Source: Sthenelais limicola
Lineage: Eukaryota; Annelida; Polychaeta; Phyllodocida; Sigalionidae
Length of the DNA stretch: 64,000 bases
Assembly (NCBI GenBank): GCA_942159475.1
Contig: OW804097.1
Coordinates: 114,328,582 to 114,392,581 of the forward strand
Direction: 5' to 3'
Program-made: the position numbers and the translations under genes
In this document: positions 42,289 through 52,547 of the stretch, piece after piece
Layout of the letters: each line of letters starts with the position of its first letter
How positions within the stretch are numbered: position 1 is the stretch's first letter
Notes under the pieces: model-generated
Told to the model about the DNA's origin: nothing
Databases searched by the model: none
Seen by the model: the letters and a program-made list of their open reading frames with translations, nothing else

Positions 42289-42745
42289 GGGTCAGATTTT
42301 CAGGAAATGTACAATTGGCAGCTGTGCACAGGTGTTTGTTTCTGAGCAACAATGTCTTTTTGTCTTTTTCGTATGCTCTTACATCTTCAATATCCTCTTG
42401 CCTTCTCATTGTATAATCTTTCAGACGTTCGTCATAGTCCAAGTCCTGAAATTACTTTAGAAAAAACCTTTTCTGCAAGTTGCAAAATCAGAGTCAGGCT
42501 TTAAATTGTTCGTAAAATGCTTCTGCATCGCCCGAAAGGAATTTCAACACACCTATATACTTTAGTTTTTCATCTAAGCTGCAATTTGGTCAATACTAGG
42601 TGAATTCTAGTATATTTGGCCTTGCATTGATTCTAGCAATGTGTTTGGTTAGGTTGAACTGTATTTGAACTTCATTTTCGTCTGAAATTTGGGTTATTTG
42701 ACAGGATTGGTGAAAGTGATTTGTGAATTTTCTGGTGACTTCACC
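42289..42745 (+). mobile_element. R1 element carrying the gag pseudogene fragment
   Basis: GGGTCAGATTTTCAGGAAAT to TTTTCTGGTGACTTCACCC. R1 sequence stops at GCTGTGCACA (42330) and resumes at CTAAGCTGCAATTTGG (42574). Confidence 0.9.
42331..42574 (-). pseudogene. Decayed gag fragment of a second gypsy-type element
   Basis: On the minus strand this segment encodes pieces clearly related to the gag core of the element at 35.8-41.3 kb. KFLSGDAEAFYEQFKA matches KFLAGDAEAYFLQYRA, and YDERLKDYTMRRQEDIEDV matches FEERINDYVNRAQGEDESV. Between these two blocks the frame is broken by three stops and apparently by compensating frameshifts. It is different enough to be a separate family, not a copy of the neighbour. 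It sits inside an R1 copy, replacing roughly 50 bp of it. No LTR or pol piece accompanies it. Confidence 0.82.
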
Positions 42746-42777
42746 CATATGTGGTTCATGTAGTCAGAAAATGTATA

Positions 42778-43104
42778 ATAGGGATTTGCATGTCTCACTG
42801 AGAATGTCTACTGCACTGCATACTAATTGGATGAATTCTGATGAAATCGGACATACAAATATTTGGCAGCATTTTCATCAAAAATTTCAAAAATTGTTTC
42901 ATCAATATCGAAGTTGAAAGTTGTATGAATGATCTATGAAAACCAATTGCATGAAGGGAAAAATGGATATTGATATTAGAGCATTGATAAATATCCCATG
43001 CTGAACATGGCATGTTTTCTATAGATTTTATACAGTACTACCATTAGTCCCATGATTCCATGCGAAACAAGATTCAAAATTGCGGCTATGCAAATCTCCT
43101 ATTA
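42778..43104 (-). mobile_element. R3 element, full length
   Basis: AATAGGGATTTGCATGTCTC to GCTATGCAAATCTCCTATT. Joined on its left to an R1 terminus (GTCAGAAAATGTATAATA, 42763-42780). Confidence 0.87.
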
Positions 43105-43105
43105 G

Positions 43106-43368
43106 ACTTCACCACTTCTCTCTAATAACCCATTCTAGACATAAATGAGTTTCAAAATAATGTTTAAGATAAGATACCACTTGTATTCAATCTCATCAGG
43201 CCTGTGATGGGGTAAATATAGGGCAATAGCCAGAAAAAGAGAGGCACTAGAAATCTTTATGTTTCTATTTCTATTTTTGTAATATTTGGCCTGGTTTATT
43301 AGGTGAGATTTGGATTTACTATAGATATGTGGAGCTGCCAATTGTACATTTTCCGACAACTTCAAGCC
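43106..43368 (-). mobile_element. R1 element, strongly diverged
   Basis: CTTCACCACTTCTCTCTAAT to ATTGTACATTTTCCGACAAC and TTCAAGCC; the central part is replaced by unrelated sequence. Confidence 0.65.
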
Positions 43369-43676
43369 ATGTTTGCAAGATGGGCGAACACTGATTCCAA
43401 GCCTATTAAAGTCCTGACAGTGGTGATGTACATTCTAATACTTCCCAGCTAATGGGATATGACACGAGTCCTTATGGAAATGTACAATATATTACACAAA
43501 GCTTCATCATGTTTAGGGTAGGTGTGAAAGCAGATTACATACTTATGACATGTACCATTGGAATTTATTTTTTGTTTTTTCTAAGCTTCCTTTCCAACCA
43601 TTTATTTAAAATCTGTTCGGTTATGTTCTGAGAATGGTTCCCTTCTGGGCATAATGCTGTGGTAGAATAAAATATT

Positions 43677-43866
43677 TAAGTGAGGGAGTGAGTGAGATTA
43701 GTTGCTTTACGCCCTTATCAACCCATTGAAGGTAATATCAAGGGCGGGAGAGCTGAGAGGGAGGCAGTTTATTATCATACCCAGGAAATAGAGATAGAGA
43801 AGAAGGGAGAGAGAGAGACAGAGAAAAAGAGACAGAAAGGTACTTCACGGTCTTACCCAGGACCAT
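43677..43866 (-). mobile_element. R4 element, full length
   Basis: AGTGAGGGAGTGAGTGAGAT to GTCTTACCCAGGACC, including TTGCTTTACGCCCTTATCAA. Confidence 0.9.
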
Positions 43867-43924
43867 TAAAATATTTAAACAAACAAACAAAACATGTTGA
43901 ACTGTATTTTGAACCTCATCTTTT

Positions 43925-44162
43925 TAAAAATTACAATGGAGCCCCAACAATTCCTTTTATTAAACGTTCTTAACAATTACAGTATAAAAATAATCTTCAG
44001 ATCCAGTTTTCAAAATTACTCATTTATGCAAACAACCAGACAAAATTTGAAGGTGTTGGACAAATGACTTTTCAATTACCATGGAGCCCTATCTCCTTTT
44101 ATTAAACGATCTTAACAATTACAGTCTGATCTTCAGATCCAGTTTCAAAATTACTGAATATT
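43925..44162. repeat. 145-bp tandem duplication
   Basis: TTACAATGGAGCCCC ... CTTTTATTAAACGTTCTTAA at 43931 recurs at 44076 with modest divergence, including CTTCAGATCCAGTTTTCAAA. Confidence 0.85.
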
Positions 44163-44269
44163 TTCATCTATGCAAGCAGTATTGGGACAAAACAGGTAAA
44201 ATATGTCCAGCTGTAAACGAGAGCCATGCGTTTTGAAAAAGAAAAATGTTTCTCTAGTAATTTCATTTT

Positions 44270-44880
44270 TGTCCTGCATTCTCAGCTATCATGACTAACA
44301 AAATCTGATCAAATTTACTCATATTATGACTGAATTCATCAATGTTGCGCTGCTGTATATTGGGTCAGATTGTCTAAAATGTACAATTGGCAGCTCTACA
44401 CGTTTAGAAAATTCAGCTAAATTAAGCTGAAAAATGATGAATGCCGGGTATATCTGAGTATATATTTAGGATCACATTGCTTTAAAGTATCAGTTTTGTT
44501 ATGGTAAACTGCATTTTAAAGCTCATTTTTGTTTTAAATGTGGTTTATTCGAGAGGATTGGTGAAGGCCAGTTGTACATTTTCTGAAAATCTCACCCATA
44601 TGCTTTTACAAAAGCTTGAAGTAGAAAGAGTCAAGCAAAAACAGTTGTCGATGAGCGATAATAAGTGAAGTCAGCACAGGACAGGATTCAGGCGGGTCCT
44701 CCAAATACAAATAAGAAGTTTTAGAAGCCATGTGAATAGCAAATCCAACTCAAAATCCCCCAAAGTTTTGGTCAAATAACCTCCAGGTAGGTTTGAAAAG
44801 AATGGAAGAAAATGTAGAAATCATTTTGTTTTTTACCGACATTAACTGAGAGCGCAGCTTTAAATTATAACTAAAACTAC
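44270..44880 (+). mobile_element. R5 element carrying R1
   Basis: Left part CATTCTCAGCTATCATGACT to GCTGCTGTATAT; right part GCTTGAAGTAGAAAGAGTCA to CCGACATTAACTGAGAGCGC. The ends are weakly inverted (CATTCTCAGCTA / TAACTGAGAGCG). R1 sits between them. Confidence 0.85.
44362..44597 (+). mobile_element. R1 element nested in R5
   Basis: GGGTCAGATTGTCTAAAATG to TTTTCTGAAAATCTCACCC, bounded by TATAT/ATAT. Confidence 0.92.
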
Positions 44881-44920
44881 TTATAAGTATTTTTATTTAT
44901 AATATTATATATTAGTAGGG

Positions 44921-44975
44921 CCATTTTGAGAGAATTGGTTAAGGCGAATTGTACATTTTTCTCACATCAGCACCC
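44921..44975 (+). mobile_element. R1 right-end fragment
   Basis: CCATTTTGAGAGAATTGGTT to CATTTTTCTCACATCAGCACCC. Confidence 0.75.
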
Positions 44976-45182
44976 ATGATAAAGCCAATGTGCACAGTGT
45001 CTGGCCAGTAATGATAAGTTGGCCATCACTTAGGGAGAATATATAACCTATTACCTACACGTCTCCTCACCACTAGAGGGCGTCTTGTCGCCCAATAATA
45101 GAGATCGCATCTTGTGGCATTGCTCGCCTATAGATCTCTCCACCACCACACAGCCAATGAACTCTGAATTCAAGACAATTTC

Positions 45183-45670
45183 TGATGTGTTTCCGGAAAA
45201 TGAGTCTTAGGTCGCCAAATTGTTATTTTTCAAAGTGATTTATTCACAGGATATATTTGTGGGAATGTTTTAATTGTTAGGATGCTTAAAGCCTCTTGTA
45301 GCCTGATTACATGTATCGAATTTCAGGACAGTGTAATGAACATATTTATGTATTTCTAGGGTTGTTGTAATGCATATATTTAGCTACTTCACTAGTAATT
45401 GCTCACCCCAAAATACTGCAAACTTTGTTTTCAATAATAAAAATATAACACTTAAAATATAGAAATGCATATTAAATATCCTACCGTTTATTATCATTAC
45501 ATTACATCATTGTATGGATATATTTGATATGGATTCTTGATATTTGGTGAATGTGTTCGTACGACTATAAACGGTAGTTACACAAAGATGAGAACATTCC
45601 TCCAAAGAGATCTTGTAAATAAACCATTTGAAAAAAATATCAGTTATCATTTTCCTGAAACACATCACAT
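45183..45670 (+). mobile_element. R2 element, enlarged
   Basis: TGATGTGTTTCCGGAAAATG to CATTTTCCTGAAACACATCA. About 65 bp longer than usual: an extra TTGTATGGATATATTTGATA segment appears after 45510. Confidence 0.87.
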
Positions 45671-46199
45671 ATCCTAATTAAAGATTCATCATAATAAATT
45701 CCCAGAACTGACTGTCAAATTGTAACGATCAGGTCTATAAACTTAACTTATGATTCACAATCTGAGTTGAGTTCTTGTATTAAAGGAAGCCCATCAGGTT
45801 TGGAACTGAGTTCAATCTCACTCTATTATCGCCCAAGCGCCTTGGACAAGCCGAGTAATTTATTCTTAAGATAACCAATAGAAATGTCTCATTGTCTGAG
45901 GTGGGAAAAACTGCGCAAGCCCATCATTGTATGGCGGAGCTTGGGAAAGGGATTTTAGAAATGTGGTTATAGCAGTGGAAGTAGGAGAAATGGATTGTAA
46001 TTAGATTTAGCGAGAGTTATTGATGGGGGAATTAGGCGTAGGCAGGATGGTAGGACGGGTAGAGAAGAATGGTGAGAGGAGTATGTATTGCTGTGGTCCT
46101 CAGGGGGGCTATATAGTGTGGTTTGCCTATGGTTTCTTTTTTAATTGTACTTATATTATTTTGAATTTCGGGGAGATCATATCTATTGAAAATATGAAA
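45671..46199. other. Stretch without recognised element
   Basis: Unassigned. Confidence 0.4.
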
Positions 46200-46280
46200 T
46201 AAAGCAAATTCCTATGATGCTAAACATCAGAAAAATATTACTATATTTCAAATTTTATATTTTTATTTTTGAAAAAAAAT
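46200..46280 (-). mobile_element. R2 internal fragment
   Basis: TTCCTATGATGCTAAACATC to TTTTATTTTTGAAAAAAAAT, as in the R2 middle. Confidence 0.65.
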
Positions 46281-46516
46281 TCAGATTCTCAGAAAATGTA
46301 CAATTGGCAGCAGTACACATTTTGTACATCCTGCTAAATTAAGCTGCAATTTGGTCAGTAGCCTACTTGGTAAATTTGAGTATATTTGGCATTGCAGTGA
46401 TTCTAGCAATCTGTTTGGTTAGGTTGAACTGTATTTTAAACTTTATTTTCGTCTTAAATGTGGGTTATTTGAGAGGATTGGTGAAGGTGAATTGTACATT
46501 TTCTGACAATCTGACC
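46281..46516 (+). mobile_element. R1 element, left terminus shortened
   Basis: TCAGATTCTCAGAAAATGTA to TTTTCTGACAATCTGACC; joined directly to R2 sequence. Confidence 0.9.
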
Positions 46517-46685
46517 GATGTATGGTTGTGGTCCTGAGAGGTGGTAAAGTGTGGAGTGCCTACGCTTTCCTTTTTCATTGCACTGACATTAGTTTGAATT
46601 TCAGGAAGCATGCGGTCTGTATCGTATTATGTGTTGTGAGATCCCCTTCACAAATCATCTTAATTAACTCAATTCAGGACAAAAA

Positions 46686-46803
46686 TGTGATGTTTTTCAG
46701 AAAAGTCATAAGTCGCAAAAATTATATTTTTCTGAAAATCTGACCCAGAAGATGACATCTCAATATCTTTTGCGACTTGTGACTCATTTTCCTGTGACAC
46801 ATC
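46686..46803 (+). mobile_element. R2 with large deletion and an R1 terminus inside
   Basis: TGTGATGTTTTTCAGAAAAG left end and GCGACTTGTGACTCATTTTC right end remain; between them lies TTTTTCTGAAAATCTGACCC, an R1 terminus. Confidence 0.8.
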
Positions 46804-47062
46804 CAATTTTTAGTTTTAGTTACAAAGTCTCAGGTGTTTGTGCAGTCTGATTACTCTTTCAACCGCAGCAATCTTTGTGAAAATAAGACAAAGTCTGGTA
46901 TTAAAAACCATACCTTACCGTACGGTCTTAGTCGTTTCAAGGCATTAAATCGTCCATTTCTTATTGCGTTTTTATTATTCAGTTAAATGTTCATTTGCTT
47001 GTAATATGTGGAATGTATTTATTTGAGTGATGTAAAGCGCTTTTAAGTAGTGGTGTCTGGCA
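46804..47062. other. Stretch without recognised element
   Basis: Unassigned. Confidence 0.4.
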
Positions 47063-47383
47063 GGGTGAAGTCGCCAGAAAATGTACAATTCACTTTCACC
47101 AATTCTCTCAAATAACCCAGATTTCAGACGGAAATAAAGTTCAAAATACGGTTCAACCTAACCAAACAGATAACTAGAATCACTGCAATGCCGAATATAC
47201 TCGAATTTACCTAGTATTGACCAAATCGCAGCCTAATTAAACAGAATTTACTAAATGTATACAAATGCCAAAATGACTTGTTGGTTAGTTTGAACTGTAT
47301 TTTGAACTTTATTTTCATCTGAAATTCGGGTTATTTGAGAGAATTGGTCAAGCTGAATTGTACATTTTCTGGTGACTTTACCC
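47063..47383. mobile_element. Chimeric R1: two halves head to head
   Basis: 47063-47269 is an R1 in minus orientation lacking its last ~30 bp; 47281-47383 is the right half of an R1 in plus orientation. Both outer ends are the GGGTGAAGTCGCCAG type, making an inverted pair. Confidence 0.82.
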
Positions 47384-47396
47384 AATATATTGAGTA

Positions 47397-47671
47397 TAGG
47401 GTACTTGCATGTCTCACTGCGCATGCCTTTTATAGTGCATGCTGGGATAGATTCTGATGACATCAAAGCCAAAATTAAAGCCAAATGCATGATGGGAAAG
47501 ATTGGGACCTGTGCCATGAAACATGTATGATACATGGATATTGGCATTAGAGCACTGATAAATATTACATGCTAAAGGTGATGAGTTTTTCATAGATTAT
47601 ATCCTGTACCATTAGTCCCATAATTCCTTGTGAACCAAGATTCAAAATGGCGCTTATGCAACTCTCCAATT
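47397..47671 (-). mobile_element. R3 element, internally deleted
   Basis: TAGGGTACTTGCATGTCTCA to CGCTTATGCAACTCTCCAATT. The central section between GATGACATCAAAGCC and AAAGCCAAATGCATG is missing. Confidence 0.86.
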
Positions 47672-47910
47672 ACATCAAAGAGGGCAGTAATAAGGTCGGA
47701 TATATAGGGCCCTGGGGCAGGCAGCTAGCAGGCTATAAGAGCGACGTCTGGGGAGTAAAAAAATAGTAGCAGACGACATTTCGCCTGAGGTAAACTCCAG
47801 AGATTCATAATCATCAAAGGAGCGTATATAGTTAACGAGTCTCCTGGGAGGTCGTTAGAGAAAAACAAGATGGGCGTTGTGTCTGGTGACTTGTTTAAGC
47901 ACACCAAGAA
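47672..47910. other. Stretch without recognised element
   Basis: Unassigned. Confidence 0.4.
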
Positions 47911-48045
47911 TGCTGGGGAGGTGTGGGGGAGGGGGAGGGGGGGAGGATGGGGGGGGCGGACGGGGGAATGGAGGGAGAATGGGGGAATGGGGGGATGGGG
48001 AGAATGGGGGAATGGGGGGATGGGGAGGATGGGGAGAATGGCACA
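47911..48045. repeat. G-rich tract (GGGGAATGG)n
   Basis: Many runs of 4-8 G within 135 bp on the + strand, ending in GGGGAATGGGGGGATGGGGA repeats. Confidence 0.93.
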
Positions 48046-48051
48046 ATAATC

Positions 48052-48227
48052 GACATTTAAGACAGAAATGAGCTTCAAAATGCAGTTTAACCTAACAAAA
48101 CATATACTATAAATCAATGCGACACCAAATATACTCAGACATACCCGGTTTTCATCGTTTTTCTAAATTAACCAAATTTTCTGAATGTGTAGAGCTTCCA
48201 ATTGTACATTTTCTGATGATCTGACCC
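48052..48227 (-). mobile_element. R1 element, left end lost
   Basis: ACATTTAAGACAGAAATGAG to TTTTCTGATGATCTGACCC. Confidence 0.88.
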
Positions 48228-48332
48228 ATATATTGATATGTAATATGGACTTAGTTAGTGACCCCCCTCACTATTATACGAATACCACTTCCATGTTTAT
48301 ACAGGTATTATGTAATAGCCCAAGCGGTGAGC

Positions 48333-48411
48333 TATATATGGTTATGTTGAAGTGTATTGTGAACATTATTGTTCTCTCAAATTTGCGTTATTGGAGAGGA
48401 TTGGTGAGGAT
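48333..48411 (+). mobile_element. R1 internal fragment
   Basis: TATATGGTTATGTTGAAGTG to TTATTGGAGAGGATTGGTGA. Confidence 0.75.
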
Positions 48412-48504
48412 TTAAAGGAACTCAGATTGTATTTAAAGAGAATTCACATGTGTAGTAGCCTAGAGTGTGGAATCTGGTTACAGTGATGGCCTTTGAGAAT
48501 CAGT

Positions 48505-48700
48505 CAACCTTGGTGGTGTAACGGTTAGCACGCCCGCGTACAAAGCTAGAGATCTGTGGTTCAATTCCCAGATGAGGAAGACAGTTTTTCGGGGGCCATT
48601 ACACATGTTACACAGGAATAATAAAAATATGAGAAAAATCATGTAATATAATATATAATACAATACCATACCATACCATACTATATAATAATAGGGAAGA
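48505..48700 (+). mobile_element. tRNA-derived SINE-like unit
   Basis: TGGTGTAACGG (48514-48524) fits the pol III A box TRGYNNARNNG and GGTTCAATTCC (48558-48568) fits the B box GGTTCRANYCC, with 33 bases between them as in a tRNA. Acceptor and anticodon stems no longer pair well, so it is not a functional tRNA. It is followed by a non-tRNA body and an ATACC-type simple-repeat tail (48659-48690), the plan of a SINE. No target duplication was found. Confidence 0.6.
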
Positions 48701-48813
48701 ATGCATATTACCATAAGTAAACCACTGTCTTTACCATCCCCAAGCGAGTAAAACTGTAGTGGTAAATATAAAGATAGTATGTCAAGTCATGGTGGTAGGA
48801 TGCGCATATATAT

Positions 48814-49024
48814 GGGTGAAGTCACTAGAAAATGTACAATTCATTTTCACCAATCCTCTTAAATAACCCAAATTACAGACGATAATAACGAAACAGATTG
48901 CTAGAATCAATGCAATGCCGAATATACTCGAGTTTAACAAGTATTCACCAAATTGCAGCCTGATTTAGCAGAATTCACTTAATGTGTACAGCTGCCAATT
49001 GTACATTTTCTGATAATCCGACCC
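48814..49024 (-). mobile_element. R1 element, small internal deletion
   Basis: GGGTGAAGTCACTAGAAAAT to TTTTCTGATAATCCGACCC; the AAAATACAGTTCAACCTAAC part is missing. Confidence 0.9.
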
Positions 49025-49230
49025 ACATATACTAATATTGATAGTAAAACGTGCAAAATGGCACTATCACTACTATCAGGTGAATTGTGCTCTAATGAGT
49101 CTGTCTCCCAGTTATAGATTACAGCAGTATCGTCCTCCTTGGCCACCCCACCTTCATTATGAATAAGGCAGTGATTAGGATGGCAATAGCAGAGTGTATG
49201 TTTCTATTGTGGGCCTAATGGGACAATTGC

Positions 49231-49376
49231 TGATACCGTATACTACATAATGCACAGCACACCTGCACCAGTCACTGATATACTGTATACTACATAATGC
49301 ACACCTGCACCAACCACTGATATACCGTATACTACATAATGCACACCTGCACCAGCCACTGATATACTGTAACCAC
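49231..49376. repeat. 42-bp tandem repeat, about 3.3 units
   Basis: Unit TGATAYACTGTATACTACAT ... GCACACCTGCACCARCCAC. Confidence 0.9.
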
Positions 49377-49379
49377 CAT

Positions 49380-49653
49380 GGGTCAGATTATTAGAAAATG
49401 TACAATTGGCAGCTGTATACATGTAGTAAATTAGAAATGTACAATTCACTTTCACTAATTTCCTCAAATAACCAACATTTTAGACGAAAATAAAGTTCAA
49501 AGTACAGTTCAACCTAACCAAACAGATTGCTAGAATCAATGCAATGCAACATATACTCGAATTTACTATAGTATTGGCCAAATTGCAGCCCAATTTAACA
49601 GAATTTAATGAATGAATAGAGCTGCCAATTGTACATTTTCTGAATATCTGACC
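49380..49653. mobile_element. Chimeric R1: left end fragment plus opposite copy
   Basis: 49380-49431 is the left ~50 bp of a plus-orientation R1 (GGGTCAGATTATTAGAAAAT ...). It joins at AAATTAGAAATGTACAATTC a nearly complete minus-orientation R1 ending TTTTCTGAATATCTGACC. Confidence 0.87.
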
Positions 49654-49756
49654 TTTATTATCAAAAGTAGAGAACTAATGTATATACAGCATTAACATAT
49701 GTTTACATTGTTCATGGACAGAGCCCAAGGTAACGTAGAGACAAACAAAATGTCAA

Positions 49757-49817
49757 GGCCTTAAAGCTACATTCTCAGCTATTACTATCAAAGAAATGTT
49801 ACCAAATTCACCCATAT
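49757..49817 (+). mobile_element. R5 fragment cut by R1
   Basis: AAAGCTACATTCTCAGCTAT to GTTACCAAATTCACCCATAT, the R5 left end. Confidence 0.75.
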
Positions 49818-49819
49818 AT

Positions 49820-50054
49820 GGGTTAGATTTTCAGAAAATGTACAATTCACCTTCACCAATCCTCTCAAATAACCCTAATTTCAGACGAAAATAAAGTTCA
49901 AAATACAGTTCAACCTAACCAAACAGATTGCTAGAATCAATGCAATGCCAAATATACTCGAATTTACCTAGTATTAGCCAAATTGCAGCCTAATTTCGCA
50001 GAATTAACTAAATGTGTACAGCTGCCAATTGTACATTTTCTAAAAATCTGACCC
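49820..50054 (-). mobile_element. R1 element, full length, near consensus
   Basis: GGGTTAGATTTTCAGAAAAT to TTTTCTAAAAATCTGACCC, bounded by ATAT. Interior close to the commonest form. Confidence 0.95.
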
Positions 50055-50112
50055 ATATATGACTGGAGCACACAGGTAACAGATTTTACATGTGAACTTG
50101 TCGAGTTTGAGT

Positions 50113-50540
50113 GGTCCTGGGTAATACCGTAAATTGCCTTTCTGTCCCTTTTCTTTGTCTCTCTCTCGCTTCTTCTCTATCGTTATTTCCTAGGTATGAT
50201 CATAAACTGCCTCCCTCTCAGCTCTCCCGCCCTTGATATAACCATATTAAATGTGTTGATAAGGGCGTAAAGCAACCACTCACTCACTCACTCCCTCTCA
50301 GCTCTCCCGCCCTTGATATAACCATATTAAATGTGTTGAAAAGGGCGTAAAGCAACCAATCTCACTCACTCACTCACTCTCAGCTCTCCCACCCTTGATA
50401 TAACCATATTAAATGTGTTGAAAAGGGCGTAAAGCAACCAATCTCACTCACTCACTCCCTCTCAGCTCTCCCACCCTTGATATAACCATATTAAATGTGT
50501 TGAAAAGGGCGTAAAGCAACCAATCTCACTCACTCACTCG
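50113..50540 (+). repeat. R4 element with four tandem right ends
   Basis: GGTCCTGGGTAATACCGTAA and R4 body, then four copies (50217, 50297, 50379, 50461) of the ~81-bp unit CTCAGCTCTCCCRCCCTTGA ... CAACCAATCTCACTCACTCA. Outer part of the left arm of the inverted duplication. Confidence 0.9.
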
Positions 50541-50639
50541 TCGAGTTTGAAAGGCAGAATCATGAAAGTCATGGGGTTCACACCTGCCAGGTGATATGTT
50601 AATTAGGTAATGTGGTGATCAAACATAGCCTCAGCTATA

Positions 50640-50945
50640 ATCTCCTCTAACGTCTTCAGAGGAGGATAATAAGAATGGATTTATCAATATTATGCCGTTG
50701 TGATGTGGCAATGCAGGAATTTGAGAGAAATCAGCTGCCGGTGAGTGATAATAGGGAAAATCATCATTGGAAAGGATTCAGACTGTTTTTCAAAATACAA
50801 ATGCGGACGCTTTAGAAGCAACAAAAAATCCTCCAAAATTTTGACCAAATTACTTTTGGATGGATTGGAAAAGAAAAACTAAAAAATATTTAGTTTTAGG
50901 CCAATGAGTAGAGCTTTGATTTATAATTGTTAATCTTGCACTATG
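50640..50945 (+). mobile_element. R5 element within the left arm
   Basis: ATAAGAATGGATTTATCAAT to AGTAGAGCTTTGATTTATAA. Holds GGATTCAGACTGTTTTTCAA and TTTTGACCAAATTACTTTTG. Confidence 0.75.
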
Positions 50946-50957
50946 GTCTGTAAGAGC

Positions 50958-51190
50958 GTCAATTCTTCAGAAAATGTACAATTCGGCTTCACCAATCCCC
51001 TCAAATAACCCAAATTTAAGACAAAAACCAGGTTCAAAGTACAGTTCAACATAACCAGACAGATGATTTGAATGAATACAATACAGAATACACTCAAATA
51101 TTGTCAGTATTTATCATTTTTCACTCCAATTTAGCAGAATTTGGGAGATGTGCAGAACTGTAGATTGTGCATTTTCTGAAAATCTGACCC
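50958..51190 (-). mobile_element. R1 element, end of the left arm
   Basis: GTCAATTCTTCAGAAAATGT to TTTTCTGAAAATCTGACCC; left GGG terminus decayed. Confidence 0.9.
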
Positions 51191-51430
51191 AAGAGTCGGG
51201 TCCCAAACACATTACAATTCCCTCCAGTCTGAGTCCTAATAATCCACAAACAGTGATCAGATAAATATTGATGTTATTATCTACGGCATTGTTTCCATGG
51301 CAACTACAGCAATATGAGGCAGCCAATCACTGCCCTGGGACCACCAGAACATGTATTAGGAAGCATCTGAGTGAAATATACATGTGTGCGGAGGAGGGAT
51401 GAGAGGCTCTTCTCTGGTGGTTATATGATA
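51191..51430. other. Stretch without recognised element
   Basis: Unassigned; spacer of the inverted duplication begins here. Confidence 0.4.
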
Positions 51431-51434
51431 GCGT

Positions 51435-51785
51435 TTTTATGAGGGGGAGGTGATAGGATGGGAGAGGGAGGGGGGCAGAGAGGGGGGCAGAGAGGGGGAA
51501 GAACAGGGGGAAAGAACGGCAAAGAGGAAAAGAAAGACCAATGAAAGGGGATGTAGGGAGGGAAAGGGGAGGTAGGGGAGGGAAAGGGGAGGTAGGGGAG
51601 GGAAAGGGGAGGTAGGGGAGGGAAAGGGAGGTAGGGGAGGGAAAGGGAGGTAGGGGAGGGAAAGGGAGGTGAATGGGAGGTAGGGGAGGGGGAAAGGAGG
51701 GAAAGGGGAGATAGGATAGGGTAGGGAACAAGGAGGGAAAGAGGAGGTAGGGGAGGGGAAAGGATGCAAAGGGGAGGAAGAGGTA
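51435..51785. repeat. G/A-rich minisatellite (GGTAGGGGAGGGAAAGG)n
   Basis: Purine-only tract with about eight ~19-bp repeats of GGTAGGGGAGGGAAAGGGA between 51570 and 51680. Pro/Ser/Leu open frames on the minus strand are compositional. Confidence 0.93.
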
Positions 51786-52108
51786 AAAAAGTAAAAAGTA
51801 AATATAAATTATTTCAAATCTTTTCAAATTACTTCCCTACTTCTATGTATATATCTTAAGAAAACATCATTTTTCACTGACAGATCAAGTTAGCAATATT
51901 TTGAGGGAAGGTAAAATCTGCAAACATGAACTAGGCTATGTAAACTTTTAATAATGAATTCAAAGTCTTCTGTGTAAGTGAGTTTTGTATTAATATCAGA
52001 AAGATGCCATTTACTAAGAAAGTCTTTTTATCATAAGATTCAATTATTAATTAAAATGAAATTTGAAAGTGTACCTCCCTTCGCATATGACCTTTACAAG
52101 AACCATAA
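51786..52108. other. Stretch without recognised element
   Basis: AT-rich, unassigned. Confidence 0.4.
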
Positions 52109-52381
52109 CTGAGGTGTTTCAGGAAAATGAGTCACAAGTCGCAGAATGGATTTTGAGATGTCATTATATCTGAAAAAATGTGACAAAGCCGATTTTAATT
52201 ATTGTAAACATTAGGATAGCGAATAATTACTTCTATATTTTAAATTTTAAATTTTTTACTTTTGAAAAAATAATTGCAGTATCTCTGGCTGGACAATTAT
52301 TAGTAAAAAAAAAGCTAAACATACTCTATGGAATAACCATATTTTGCGACTTGTGACTCATTTCCCTGAAACACATCACAT
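52109..52381 (+). mobile_element. R2 element, internally deleted
   Basis: GAGGTGTTTCAGGAAAATGA to GCGACTTGTGACTCATTTCC and CTGAAACACATCACA. ~130 bp missing after TACTCTATGGAATAACC. Confidence 0.9.
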
Positions 52382-52440
52382 TATTATGACTCCTAGGACT
52401 GAATACATCAATATCCTGCTGCTGTTATATAGATTAAACT
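52382..52440 (+). mobile_element. R5 fragment
   Basis: TTATGACTCCTAGGACTGAA to CTGCTGCTGTTATAT, starting exactly where R2 ends. Confidence 0.7.
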
Positions 52441-52547
52441 TCAGAGTATTAGGTTATTGCTATATACTGATTGGGTTGGTTGTGAAATGATGTTTTCATG
52501 GACAAATATATAAAGTTGTTATGGTGGCTCTTCTTTACTTAGCTGGA

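Larger units (their letters stand above)
50113..51190 (+). repeat. Left arm of ~1-kb inverted duplication
   Basis: Pairs in reverse complement with 56371-57430. Shared in order: the four-unit R4 array; GAGTTTGAAAGGCAGAATCATGA; CACCTGCCAGGTGATATGTT; AATGTGGTGAT; TCTTCAGAGGAGGATAATAA; an R5-derived section; an R1 copy. By eye about 90% alike, with a few indels. Confidence 0.9.

Noticed and set aside
48507..48578. Functional tRNA gene
   Set aside because: A and B boxes fit but the acceptor and anticodon stems do not pair, and a SINE-like body and simple-repeat tail follow.
51327..51827. 166-codon Pro/Ser/Leu-rich minus-strand frame
   Set aside because: Translation of a purine minisatellite; compositional.
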